Position numbers and translations under genes: made by a program. Shown piece after piece: positions 23,326-35,496 of a stretch of 64,000 nt of DNA; the stretch's first letter is position 1; each line of letters starts with the position of its first letter. Source of the stretch: Muricea muricata (taxonomy: Eukaryota > Cnidaria > Anthozoa > Malacalcyonacea > Plexauridae); the NCBI GenBank assembly GCA_963855995.1, contig OY979719.1, positions 5,456,001-5,520,000 on the forward strand, in the 5' to 3' direction. The notes beneath the pieces were generated by a model that ran no database searches, was not told where the DNA came from, and saw only the letters and a list, made by a program, of their open reading frames with translations.

Positions 23326-24035
23326 AGTCGGCCGGCCACGATATCAAAAAGTGCTTCTAAATAGCTTGATGGCAACTTCGTGTTAGAAGCCGGTAACAAG
23401 TGGAAAGATATAGATTATAGTCTAGTTAGCAAGGTTTGGGTTGTTACCAAGGCTGATTCGGGATTTTTGTGGGGGAAATCGAGAGATTGTGACTATCTAC
23501 TATTTTAAAATTGTATTGCAGTAAAAAATATGAAATTTCGTGCTCAACGATAAGAAAAAAACGACTGGCATCATCACAAAGAGCACAAAAACCTGCATAT
23601 AAGACTCTTAAACAGTTTTTTATCCTTCAAATAGTTTTCGTGTTATTTGTGTTTTAAAGGGGAAAATTGACCCGAAATCGCGCAATAAAAACTGGGAACT
23701 AGCTTAAAAATGAGGGTTTGAGAGCAAATAACTTGAGAACTATTAGGAGAATAAAAAAACGGTTTAAGAGTCTTATATGCAGTTTTCTCTGATCTTTCTG
23801 ATGCTAGCAGTCGTTTTTACTATTGTTAAATATAAAATTTTACATTTTTTACTGTAATTCAATTTAATAGTAGATAGCCACAGTCTCTCGATTTTTCCCA
23901 TAAAAATCCCGAATTAGACTTGGTAACACCCCAAACCTATATCACACAAGCAATACAAAGACAAATATCGCGAATGTACTTTTCTAACACAAAGTTGCCA
24001 TCAAACGATGTATTTCAAAACTTGGCCGGCCGACT
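23326..24035. repeat. 710-bp foldback element in spacer 1
   Basis: The ends are AGTCGGCCGGCCA and TGGCCGGCCGACT. Imperfect arms of about 300 bp meet near 23700. It is non-coding. It is repeated at 44288-44997. Confidence 0.75.
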
Positions 24036-24096
24036 AAACGTAGCTCGAGTCAAAATCGTCCATTGTCAAGTTTTTACAAAACGTATACGTAAATCG

Positions 24097-24420
24097 TTAT
24101 AGATAGATAGATAGTTATTTAATAAATTTCTCCCTGAAAGGGTTTTTCAGAAATTATTTACAGATGCTTGCATGCTGTAAAAGGTTACAAATATGGGTTT
24201 AACAATTATCTTAGACTATGTACAAAATTTAGTTGGTTATACTAAAGTCTCAATGTTTTCTGTTACAAGCAAATGTTTCAGTTTTGCGCCGTCGTTTGAG
24301 ATTGTCGATGGAAATAAAAAGTGTGGGATTAGATCTATGGTGGCCACTTTGTGAACCGGTGATCAGCAGAAATGATTGCTAAATATAAGAAGAAGAGATG
24401 ATGACAAGAATACGAAACAA
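24097..24420 (-). mobile_element. Possible minus-strand LINE 3' end with TATC repeat tail
   Basis: A short ATAG/TATC repeat (about 24099-24116) abuts a segment that, read on the minus strand, ends like a LINE 3' UTR (AATTTATTAAATAACTATC). No coding sequence was recognised. It is repeated at about 45059-45382. Confidence 0.3.
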
Positions 24421-25366
24421 GGTGGAAGTATGATTCGGGACGTCATGAAGTGATCGACTTTGGGGGGGGGGGTCTTTATGATTTGACCAAGTTTTCAAAC
24501 GATTTAGCTAATCAAAGCTTTTGCAGTGGAGGCATGAAACGTTTGTGCAAGACTTTTCACTTTGATTATATTACGATTAATTTACCAGCAATTTACCAAC
24601 AAAAAATAAGTTTACCAGCTAATTTGTGTTTTATTAAAGTCTACATGCAATGAATGCAATGTGCAATTAAGTGACTGAACTGACCAACTATTTCAAGTAA
24701 AATTTCTCCATCTTGACACATCTTTTTGAGCTTAAAATTATTGGGGGTGGTGTTAACACCCCCTCCCTCCCTTCCCTCACGCACGCACACACGCACAGTA
24801 GGACAGATATTGCTCGATCAGGAAGCGAATCGAGATGGTTGGCATCCCCACTACCCCTACTATACCCCACCCGCTTTTTACTGACGGTGTAACGTGCACA
24901 GACAAACGTTCAGAGAGGTCTCTTTATTTCAACGTACCCACAACACAACTAACTCGTATTTATATAGTAATCTCTGTACACGTGAATCTTTTCAGGTATT
25001 TTACATTACGCAATGAGAGTATTGATATGCAGGGAAAACTACATGCATGCGTACTTTCCCAAGGACTATGCTTCTATTCATACTGAGTCAAAGTACATGT
25101 GTTATCAGATGTTGGATTGTTGGTTAGTTCACGCATGGTTCACGCGATCTCTGTAGATCGTATTACATTTGCTTACGCGGTACCTTGTCACGTTCCTCGT
25201 GACAAATTTCACGCTGTGGTGCTGCAATTTCTTTTGAAAAGTATTTACAAGGATCTATTGTACTTGTGCTAAATGTTACAGATACGGTAGCGAATGGCTT
25301 TGTTGACGTATTTGTTTTACATTTCCATTCCCTTGTGTGTAGGAATTTTTATATATTATTTCTTCA
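24421..25366. other. Intergenic region upstream of copy 2, no gene seen
   Basis: It contains a 10-G tract (about 24461-24470) and a CCCTCCC / CACGCACGCACAC simple-sequence stretch at 24755-24800. It presumably holds the promoter of copy 2, but I see no clear core-promoter motif. The identical sequence lies upstream of copy 3 (45383-46328). Confidence 0.4.
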
Positions 25367-28300
25367 ATGGACGCAAGGTATGTAAATTCCTGTCTAGACT
25401 TGACAAGTTTACTTAGAAATGGCCCTTGGTCTCAAGAACATACTCCGAATATTTATGTTCTTCTTTCACAGAAAAACAAACGCATTGGTAATTCGCCTTC
25501 GGCGCGGTATAACTTCGTGAGAAAGGTATGCAAATTTTGTACTGAATGCACCATTCCCCAATTAGACAAACTTTTAAATTCGAAAACAATTTTAGCACAG
25601 TTGGAAAGAGCTTCCTAAATTTAGTGAAATTGTAAAGTTTGGTTGTAAAACATTGTAAAATGTCGCAAATATAGCTCTTTGAAGTTTGTTAATTTTGTAT
25701 ACTTTTTTATTACGCGGGAAAAAGCGTTACCACATTTCCACATACTTATCGTGGTAACGCTTTTCCGCGCGTAATACAAAAGTATACAAAATTCGCAAAC
25801 TTTACGAGGCCATATTTTCCACATTTTACAATATTTTTCAACCAAACTTGAAAATTGTATGAAATTTAGGATGCTCTTTCCAGCTATGCTAATTGATTTT
25901 CCGAATTCAAAAGTTTGTCTAATAGGGGAATGGTCCATTCCTGTTGGTAGTTAATTAATAATTTGTTTCAATCATTTGTAAAATATTTTGATGTTTGTCA
26001 GTGGGTGCCTTGTAATTGGTACATTTTTTTGAACTTTTTTGTATTTTGGTTCACACTGGCGTGTTGTGATTATGTGATTTGGATTTGTGGTGCCATAGTT
26101 AGACTTTGCCTTTTCAAATTTAATGATTAACTTAATCCTAATGATATTGGGGGTTGTCATATAGGCTGACATACACTACATGTCATATATGCCACAACAA
26201 GTCATATATGCTTGGTATTCTTATTCTGGCATATTGAAGTTTTAAAATGATGCCAGTATTTCTGTTTATCCACAACGGGAAAAAATTTTAAATATGATAT
26301 CATTTTCTTAATTACACATGCCACAACATGACTCACATGCAACTTGTTTTGTGGTGTAAGTTAGCCTCAATCTGTTCTAAGCTGTAATATGTAGCATGTG
26401 TTGTGAGTGCAAAAAAATAGTCAAAGCTTTGTAGTTGCTAATAAGTATAGAAGGTTTGATTTTAAAATTTACTTGATTATAGAATTGTTTTTCTCTAGGC
26501 AAATAAAATAATCAGGCAATAAAGTAAATTGCTTGACTTTGTATGCCCTTTCATTATCATTGTGATCTGCCTGATACCAGCAAATTTGGATCATTGAAAA
26601 TTAAATGGTTAACCACATTTCGTTAACCTGTAATACATGTTGATAACCTTTATTATAGTTTTGCATATATCACTTGTTGCACATGTAGTGTATGTCGGCC
26701 TATACAACAACCCCCAATATCATTAGGATTAGGTTAATTATTAAATTTGAAAGGCCAAAGTTTCACTATGGTATCACAAATCCCAATTACTGTATTGCAT
26801 ATTGATATGACATTATAGTTTTGCTGCCAGTAAACAACAATGCAATGCATGCCTTCTAATGGAACAAGTAATGGATGAAAATGTATTTTAGACATTGCCA
26901 TTGGGTGGAAATAATTGGGAATTGATTGGTTTGGAAAATGGCCTGAGAATTTGGGCAAAATGTGGAGATAGATCTATGTATGCTTCGTCTGCAATTCTTC
27001 CTGCATCTTTGAAGGTAGGATGTGGGTTTCAAAGGCTTTCAAACAAGGACCCTTCAATGATATTTGGTGAAAGGTGTGGATTTTTTTAGACCTCTAGGTA
27101 GTCAAGCATCCTCACAATCCTGAAGATCTTGCTGCAAGCACTGTAACCATGATTTATCTAGGACATTGTCATTTGCCCTGCTTGCTAACTATATCAGCAG
27201 CAATGGTATCTTCAGTTGATATTTGCTGACCAATTTACTGTGTGTAAAACACGTACCCAGAGATGTGAATTGTCATGGAACGATCACTGTTCTTGATGGT
27301 TAAATAGGGAGTTTAGATTTGACTATGGATACAAGAATGACTATGACTACAAGGTTTTGCTGTTGAAAGTCTGCTAGTCCAAGCATGATAATATGCTGTC
27401 TTTTTTGACACAATATGTCCTGAAAGTACAGCAGATGCTCAAAAGCAAAGATGAGTACAGGTTTGGGGGAAAATATTTTTGAAATAAATAGGTGTACTTA
27501 TTCCTGTAGCCATAGTCAAATTTAAAGCTCTCTAATGTAAGCTAGACTACAGTTGGTAACACAATGTGTTGTCTGGATAATTGGTAGAATAAATTTTCCT
27601 GCCTGCAGTTATAGGGAATCCTGTCATTAGCACATTTTGCATCTCACAACTGAAAAACCTAGGCCAAGTCTAGCATCCTGTTTGTTGTGGAATAAATCCC
27701 ACAGTTAAAATCTCTGTGTGCTGCAGTACACGAAAGCCATCAGCTGAGCTAAAGTTTGGTCATGACTGTTAGCTCAGCCGATAGCTCACTCTGTGCTGGT
27801 GGAGTTTTATGCTTTATGCAACCTTTTGTCGCATATCAAACATGTTTGTTATTTTTGTCCATGCAAGACAAAAATGTCACCTTTTGCGCTCAATGTGAGT
27901 TAGGTGCTCACATCTAAATAATCAAAGAACCAATAGCTACGCCTATGCATTTTTTTAAACACATGATCAAACAAATAAGGCAGCCTATTGCAAAGTGATG
28001 AATGAATATATTTTGGAAGACAGACTTGTAGATTTATCAAATTTGTAAATTTACGGCCAAATTATCCATGTTTATTTGACGCAAGATCGCTCCATTTTTA
28101 AACATAGAGACAAAAGGCAAAAGGTGTTTGACGTAACCGCAAAGGAATTAAATTCTTAGTTTTTGCCACATGTAGTGTTTGATCATATGACAAAAAAATG
28201 CATAGCTATTGGTTCTTTGATTAATTTCATGTGACCATCCAGCTCACATTCAGCGCAAACAGTTAGATTTTCACCTCTCATGGCAAAAATATCAAACATG

Positions 28301-29690
28301 TTTGTTGTGCAAGAAAAGGTTGCATGAGGTATAAAACTCAGTCAAATTCACCCACACACTTTGAGCTATCAGCTGAGCTAACAAGCATGAGTAACATTCA
28401 GCTCAGTCGATACCTCTCATGTGCTGCAGCCTTTCTGTACAATACTGTACTGTGCCTTAGGTAGTTGATCAGTAAAACAGTAAACTGATTAAAGCACATA
28501 CCAGAACACATGTTGAAAATGCTGTCTAAGTTTATTCTGCAAACTAAAGCTGTTTATTTCTAGAGCATTGAGGAAATTTTAACGGATCCTTCATCCACCA
28601 TTGAATGGAATCCTTGGTTTAAAAGAGTGTCAAGAATCAAAGTGTTAAACAGTATAGAAGGCTCATCTGAACTCCATTCTGGTGATGTCATTTCTGTCAC
28701 AGAAACATCAAGTGTTTCTTTTTCACTGCTTCAATATGTTTGTGGTTTCTTCAATCGTTTTAAAGGCGCAAAACTTTATCAGAGGTAATTCGTTTTTTCT
28801 TGCTTGATAATCTAGGTGATGATAGCGCGGGCAACATTTGGTAAGCCCAATGAAAATGTATTGTTAGCATCAAAAATCATTCTTTTTTGAGGACCTATTC
28901 AGTCGCTTTTGTGAAGTTTCAAGCAATTTCAAGACATTATGACAAGCATTCCGAATTTCCCAAGACCTTATTGGGGAATATCATAGGAATTAATATACTA
29001 ATAATTATTTTCAAACTGTAGAGTATGGCATTTTGAAGAAGATGTTAAGTTTTGGCTGCATTTGGGTGTGGTGGAACCTTGCTTTGCTGATCCCACTTTT
29101 ACACTGTTGATGGTTTTTCCTGTCAAAGGTTTAAAGCATTCCTATTTAATTTGCACCTATTTTTATGTATTGGGCAATATCTCTTCTTGTTTGGCAAATT
29201 TTATTTCCAATGTATATCTATAAGAAAGATGACGCTAAAAAGTAGCTTTAATTTACTGCCATTAAAAAATGATATGTTAATAATGCTGAAAGCATCTTCA
29301 AGGTGTGTTTTCAAATTATCTTTGAATGAAGTTAAAATAGATGTTTTTCCTCATGCTGGCTATTTAACATGCAACTTTGCAACAATGCACTCTCATTGCA
29401 CTGTAAAACCTGTCAAAAGCATTAACAAAGTTCTTTGTACTTTTTCTGTTCTCTAACGTTAGAAAAACGGGAAACATGTAAAGTCATCATTGCCAGTGAA
29501 TCACAATGGAATCTTAACGTTGGCATGTTGACTGCTAGTCTGTTTGGCTTGAAAAAACTTATTCTTAACAGACTTAATGAAGTTCTGTTGCCTGAACTCA
29601 AAGAAAACAAACAAGATAGTTTAGTTGTTAATGAAAAGGAGGATGTAGATGATGTTGATGATGATCATTTGGAAGATGAAGAAAAAAGTA
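25367..29690 (+). CDS. Copy 2 exons 1-5: N-terminal START-like block
   Basis: It is open and in phase. The block and its introns appear identical to copy 3 exons 1-5 at an offset of 20962. The acidic linker is shorter than in copy 1 (VDDVDDDHLEDEEKS). The proximal exon 5 donor has AT where copy 1 has GT, so the GTAAGA donor after 29690 is the only shared choice. A MITE-like inverted repeat begins about 24 bases downstream of the exon 1 donor. Confidence 0.6.
25550..25934. repeat. MITE-like inverted repeat, GACCATTCC family, intron 1, copy 2
   Basis: It is a complete palindromic element of about 385 bp whose arms meet near 25735. It starts about 24 bases after the exon 1 donor, and the exon 1 frame runs open into it. 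The identical copy is at 46512-46896. Confidence 0.7.
26081..26782. repeat. Truncated foldback element in intron 1, copy 2
   Basis: It is the same element as 628-1662 with most of the right arm deleted. The identical truncation is at 47043-47744 in copy 3. Confidence 0.6.
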
Positions 29691-30829
29691 GTAAGAAATG
29701 TTTAAGTGATTCAAGTCTTGAAGTGATTTTTGTTTATATATGTATGTTGATGCGCTGTGCATGTGTTCTTAAGCATGATCGGAGCTTGATGATGATGAAA
29801 AATATAAACAACAATGTTGAAATAATTCAGAAAAACGTTTTGTCTGAGCTTTTATTGGCATGGAATAAGTAAATGCATTCATGTGAAGCACTTACAGTAT
29901 CGATATTTAAAGACGACATCGGTATTTTCTGTGCTATTTTTAATGGTAGAATGATTTCCAAACAGCATTTTTTAATCAGTGGAAAAGTTTAGAATATGAA
30001 ATGAAAATTTGTCAAAAGTATTTCTTAGTTGCATTGCAAAGATCGCTTGAAATCACAATATAACTTCTTTGTAGATTTTTTGTGCCTCCCTTCCTTGTTG
30101 AGATATTCTGCATTCTTGGATATGCAAATGATACAATGTGTGACATGACGTTGCATAATGATTTTTGGAAAAGCTTCATTTATTTCCAAGTAGTCAAGCT
30201 ATTGCACATAAATAAGGAGACATAATGATTAATCATAGTTTACGCACATGCAAATAAGGTTTCAGCTATTTTCTATAATTATATGCTACAAAATAAGCAA
30301 TCTCATAGACACTCACTATGCAGTGTGATGTCACACGTTGTATTATTTGCATATCCAGTAAAGTTGAATATCTTGGCAAAGAAAACAGTTACAAAAATTC
30401 TACCAAAGAAGTAAATTTAAGTTATCTGTAAATTTAAGTTATCTTTCCAACCAAAAAAATGCTTGACAATTTTTTGTCTCATAGGCACTTTAAAAAATTC
30501 AATTATCACCAGGGGCGGTTGTTTGAAAGCAGGTTACCTTAACTTTAGGTTCAACTCGATATTCAATGCAAAATTTCTAAGAGCTTATTTTTGAGCTTAT
30601 AGATATTTTTTAATAAATCTTTTGCCTGGATCAATTGAAGTTTTGTTGTCGTAATAGAAGGGGTACTTGAAACAAACATACTAAAACAGTAGGTTAAATT
30701 TTACTACAACCAGCTTCGGTTGTTGCAACCAACAACGGGCCTCTTGAAGGTATCCAATAACTTATCCAATAAGGGCATCTCTATCTTTCGTAAATGTTGT
30801 TTTTAAATATTTCATTTCAACTTTTTTAG

Positions 30830-33800
30830 ATGCTAGTCCGGATTCTTGGCGGCAACCTGGTGTAGCATCAGAGGTACTTGATGTGGTTCATTTGTTGTTT
30901 CTTTATGTTCATGTCCTGTGGCCTTAACACCACTGCAAATAGTTCACTATTTTTGTATAGGAATTTGTTGATGTTACCGGCGTTTATTACAGTCCAGATA
31001 AAGATGTACAGAAGTGAGTCAGCAGTTACTGTATTTTGACTATCCTCAGCATATATGGTAGAGAAGTTTTAGATCAACCGTCATCTGTTACACGAAATGG
31101 TGGTATTTTTCAGCCTTTTACCTATCGTGGGTATTGGGTACTTGATTGGGACTTGTTATGAAAACAATCACACTGGTGTTTTGGTGTTGGTCTGCCAGGT
31201 GTTTGGGTGCATGGGTTACAATAAACCGGCTCTAACCAGTTTCGAAGCCAGCCAAATTTCAGTCATCATTATTCATTTCTTTAAAAATTGATTCTTTATA
31301 CGGTCTATACTATATTGACACGAATCAAATGGTGACTGCGAAAGGCTATCATAGGAGCCTTCGCGGCTGGACCAAGTGTCACTCTGCTAAGATTTATGTG
31401 TGCTTGTGTTAACTGTATAGTGTATATGTCCAGGACCCATGATAGTTGGTTCTATGTATTTGACGTTAGGAATTGGGCTTTTTCCACCCTAGATTTTAGG
31501 TTTAAAGCGAGAGAAAGTTTAAATACGAATCGCACAAAACTTTGAAGCTTCTTAAGTTTGTTGCCCAAGGTTTTGCTAAAATTTTCCCAAACAACAGTGC
31601 AATAATGTATTAGCAGGTTTTTATGAAGTTGGATACATAAATAAACTGTTTTAAACAAGGATAATTAACACAACACAATTTCGCTCTTTCAGTTTTACAG
31701 CAATTTGCGTCCAATCACTAAGCGCCAACATTTTCACGGGTTTGTTTACGTTTGTGACGTGACGTTTGCCGTTATGATTGTTAATGTCTAAAATAATCAA
31801 AACTGAGCTCGTTTCACTTGTGAGAAACGATTATTTACAAGTTTTATCGCTTTTGTATCATGTGAAATCCAATACAAGCTTTTACTCCACGAAATTGCAT
31901 GGTAGGTCTTCTAATAAAAATTGATCGTGCATCAAAACATGACATAACATGACAGTTGCAGTTACAGAACCGTTGGGTTTTTCATCCAAATGGTTCTGTT
32001 TCAAACGGCCAAACGTCACGTTACAAACGTAAAAAAAACCCGCGAAAATGTTTGCGCTTAGTGATTGAACGCAAATTGGAGTAACTGTGTTCCGTCACAA
32101 CTGTGTTCTTTAGGTACAAAGCGGTTATCGATAGTGCGTTGAAAAGACTCATGCAGTGCTACCATGCCAAGGACAAACAGAATGGCTGGTGTAATGTTGG
32201 AATGATGAGGTAGTGTAGTGTGAATATGTGTAAACATGTGAATAATGTACAGGGGGTAACAAGGGTGTACTTCCATTTCTGTTAAGGAAGGGTAGAAGAA
32301 TATTGGATGGGGTGCAAGCGGTGCAACACATGATGCTTTGGGAGGGACATGAAGTGTTAAATCAAAATAGCTTTTTGAAGCAGAGCTTTAAGGGCCACGA
32401 TGAAATTTTTCTAGCTTGTAGAATAAATTTGGAAAACAGCAGACCTGCAAAGGTGCGCCGGGGGGGGGGGGCACGGGCAAACACGTAAGATTTTTGCACA
32501 GTGTATGTAGTTCGTCTCGTGCATGAATGATTCGTCTCGTGCATGAAGATCATTCCATCTCGTTACGTTCATGTACTGCATGACGGAAATGCTTTATCTA
32601 CTTTTTAGGGCAAGTTTTCTTTATTTATCCAGTGCTCGAGACCTGCACTGAAATAAACTAAGTGTAGCTCTATCAGTGCTAAACTGTTCATCCTACAGGT
32701 CCCATAGGAATCATTAGTGACTAAAGGAGGAAACCTAAGTAGAGAACTAACTTTATTTATACTGGATATAGCTCTATCACTTTTAAACTGTTCTTCCAGT
32801 CTTGAGGTCCAGCAAAGACAACTGTTTTTTACATGATATAAAAGTACTTTATTGGATAAATATACCACAAGAGGAAGGATCGCAAACGGGACTCGAGGTC
32901 CCATGCGAGGCACTCCTCCAATTAGGCATACAACATGCAGTACATACAACGATAAATACATAAACTAAAGTCTTCAGATAAACATATGCTGCTAGCTCGA
33001 ACATTAAATTAAGATTAACTTAAAGTCGAAAATAGGTGTAGAAAATAATGCATGCATACTTTTGCTTGAGCAAAAGTATATGTTTACCTTGCTTGTTAAA
33101 CCTTATGACATGAACAAGTTCAATGTAATGACCGCGTTCAGTCATGTGTGCGTCATATGTTTTTGATAAAAATTATCTGAACATAGTTAGGCTACGTAAG
33201 TCTGATGGCTGAGCAGTTCTACACACAATGTTCCAATGTACGATGCGATTAAATGGATTGTACTTGTTTTGCACGATGGTACTTCGAGCATTAGGCTAGG
33301 GTTTCGCGTTGTGACTATGGCTTACGTTATAATGTTGCTAAACACAAAATAACCAATCACCTTTTTGCAGGCAAAACACCCGTCTTGTCCACCATGCAAG
33401 AAATATGTCAGGTAAATATTTTGGTCGAATAATTCTTAATCGTGCTTGCTAATTTTGCATCATACTAAACGATATCATGAAAAAAACTATAGTCCACACC
33501 TTTAGTTATGATAGTAAAACATGTCGATTTCTTCAGCATGACCTGTTTTTATCTTGTATCCAGTGAACTCAAGAATTCGCTGGATTAAACTCGTATTTAG
33601 ACTCTTTACTCTACGCCCCTACCTCAAGTCTCTAGAGCGAAGAGCCTTGGGAATAGTATAGCGAGTAAATAGCAGGCCGATCACTCAATAATGTAACATG
33701 CCCCTCCCCCCCTATTTTTATCGTCTGGCGACGTGCTGGTACTCAGAAGATTTTCATTTGTTGGCAACGTTTCTTTTTAGAGGCAAAATTCTTACCGGTG

Positions 33801-34771
33801 GTTATGTAATGAAAATTATTAGCAAGGATCCACCTCTGATTAAAACTACTTACATCACTCACATTGACTTGCAAGGTATTTTACTCAACACTGAATGCTA
33901 AATATTCTATCTAAACAATCACTCAAATCTGTTTACTAAGACAACCATTTAAACTGCTTTGATCAGATAGAACGACGTCGTCTCCAAAACGCTTTAAGAA
34001 ATAACATCGTTCGTGAAATCTCCAAGCACTCATTCTTTATAGATTCTTAAGCACCTGTAGAGTCTCGAAAGTGAGCGCCCTTCATGCTTTCGAAATTAGT
34101 GGTCTTAATAAGGGGCGCTTACTTTCGAGGGAGCACTTACTTTCCAAGGTCGCCTACTTTCGAATTGTTATTTTCGGCGTCGGCCAAGTTTAAACCCATA
34201 CAAGAATATATAGGGATACATATGGGTCTAGAGTGTTTCTTTGCCATTACATTACATTTTCTTCTGGGGGGTTGCTTACATGTACTTTCGAGGGGGCGTT
34301 CGGTTGACTTTTGAGACTCTACGTTTAAATAGATTCTGTTTAAAGTTTTAAACTTTTCTTGAATCACCAACGAATCATTAGGGTTTTGTTAAGGTTAACC
34401 CTCCTCACTAGCACCAGAAAATCCGCCAATGATTACAAGTCTAATAGTCTAATGTTAATTCGTTTCTTCCCAAAGGCAGCGTACCATCTCGTATTGTGAA
34501 TAAAATAACAGCGGATCAACCGGCTTCTGTCGCACTGGTTAAAAAACATGTCGAGAGAATGTATCAAGATGAGCTTGCCAACCCCAAGAGACCTGCGTCA
34601 AAGTTTAAAACAGATGCGATGGCCTTTTACGAGAAATTGCAACGAGTGCAAGAGGTTATGGCCAACACGCCGTCGTCGGACGAGGTTCCTCAAGAACCGG
34701 ATGTGATGTCACAGCCCGCGTCTGCAATACAGGATGTCAACGGTGATGTACGTCGTGAATCGGACAGTGAG
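30830..34771 (+). pseudogene. Copy 2 exons 6-8 and 11-13: broken middle START domain
   Basis: It carries the same exon loss as copy 1, with a 12-G tract at the junction instead of 13. Exons 6-7 are of the copy 3 type (for example SPDSWRQPG in exon 6), while exons 8 and 11-13 are of the copy 1 type. The switch between parents occurs in the intron just upstream of exon 8. Confidence 0.7.
31452..31658 (-). mobile_element. Antisense LINE reverse-transcriptase remnant, intron 7, copy 2
   Basis: The minus-strand frame contains HYCTVVWENFSKTLGNKLKK, resembling the C-terminal 'DYC.vVW......KLqkLQ' region of CR1/jockey-like LINEs. The same fragment is at 52414-52620. Copy 1 has it with a 62-bp internal deletion (about 10520-10690). 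Confidence 0.5.
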
Positions 34772-35496
34772 GTAATCTCAATTTAAAGTACTGACCTCTG
34801 GTTGCAAAGACTTACTTCGTTGTAGTAATAGACCATTCCCCTATCAGATAATCTTTTGAATTAGGAAAATACATCAGCACAACTGAAAAGAGCATCCTAA
34901 ATTTCATCAAACTGTGAAGTTTGGTTGCAAAATATTATTAATTATAGAAAATATAGTCCAGTGAAATTTTGTATACTTTTGTATTACGCGTGGAAAAAGG
35001 GTTAGCACTATGTTGCACTATATTTTCCTCCTTTTACTATCTTTCCAACCAAACTTCACAATTTTACTAAATTAAGATGCTCTTTACAATTTATTTTTTT
35101 ACATCAAGAAATTGTCTAACAGAGGAATGGTCTATCGTTACACAATGTTTTCAAGAAAAAAAATAAAACAACGGAGTCGGTGATATTTCGTCTTTATTCT
35201 AAAAACATTGTTAAACAAAAACCATCGTAGGTTTGAGGTCCTTTGATGATCCTGTCTGACAATGTCTTTGGAACAAAGACGAAACCCTCGCCCATGCTCT
35301 CGCTGCTTTTCACCAGTAAGTCGGAAACGAAGTAAATTACATTTCACGAGGAATGTAGCCGTTTTGATGGAAAAATTGATTTCTATTTAGCTGGGGGCTT
35401 ATTCTAATAGCAGTTATTAAATTTGTGTTGCTTTGGAAGAACCTTGCAGAAGTGATTGTTACTTCAACAGAATCATCATCATTATCATATTTTTAG

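Larger units (their letters stand above)
10928..31890 (+). repeat. First unit of a 20,962-bp near-perfect tandem duplication
   Basis: The sequence repeats at 31891 onward. The offset is 20963 before and 20962 after a poly-G tract that is one base shorter in the second unit. Identity starts just after an A/C difference at 10927 versus 31890. Every open frame I compared in the interval translates identically, apart from those crossing the G tract. Confidence 0.9.

Noticed and set aside
29592..29612. AT-AC (U12) intron at the AT-for-GT donor in copies 2 and 3
   Set aside because: The bases after AT do not resemble the U12 donor ATATCCTT. A shared GTAAGA donor downstream has the right phase.
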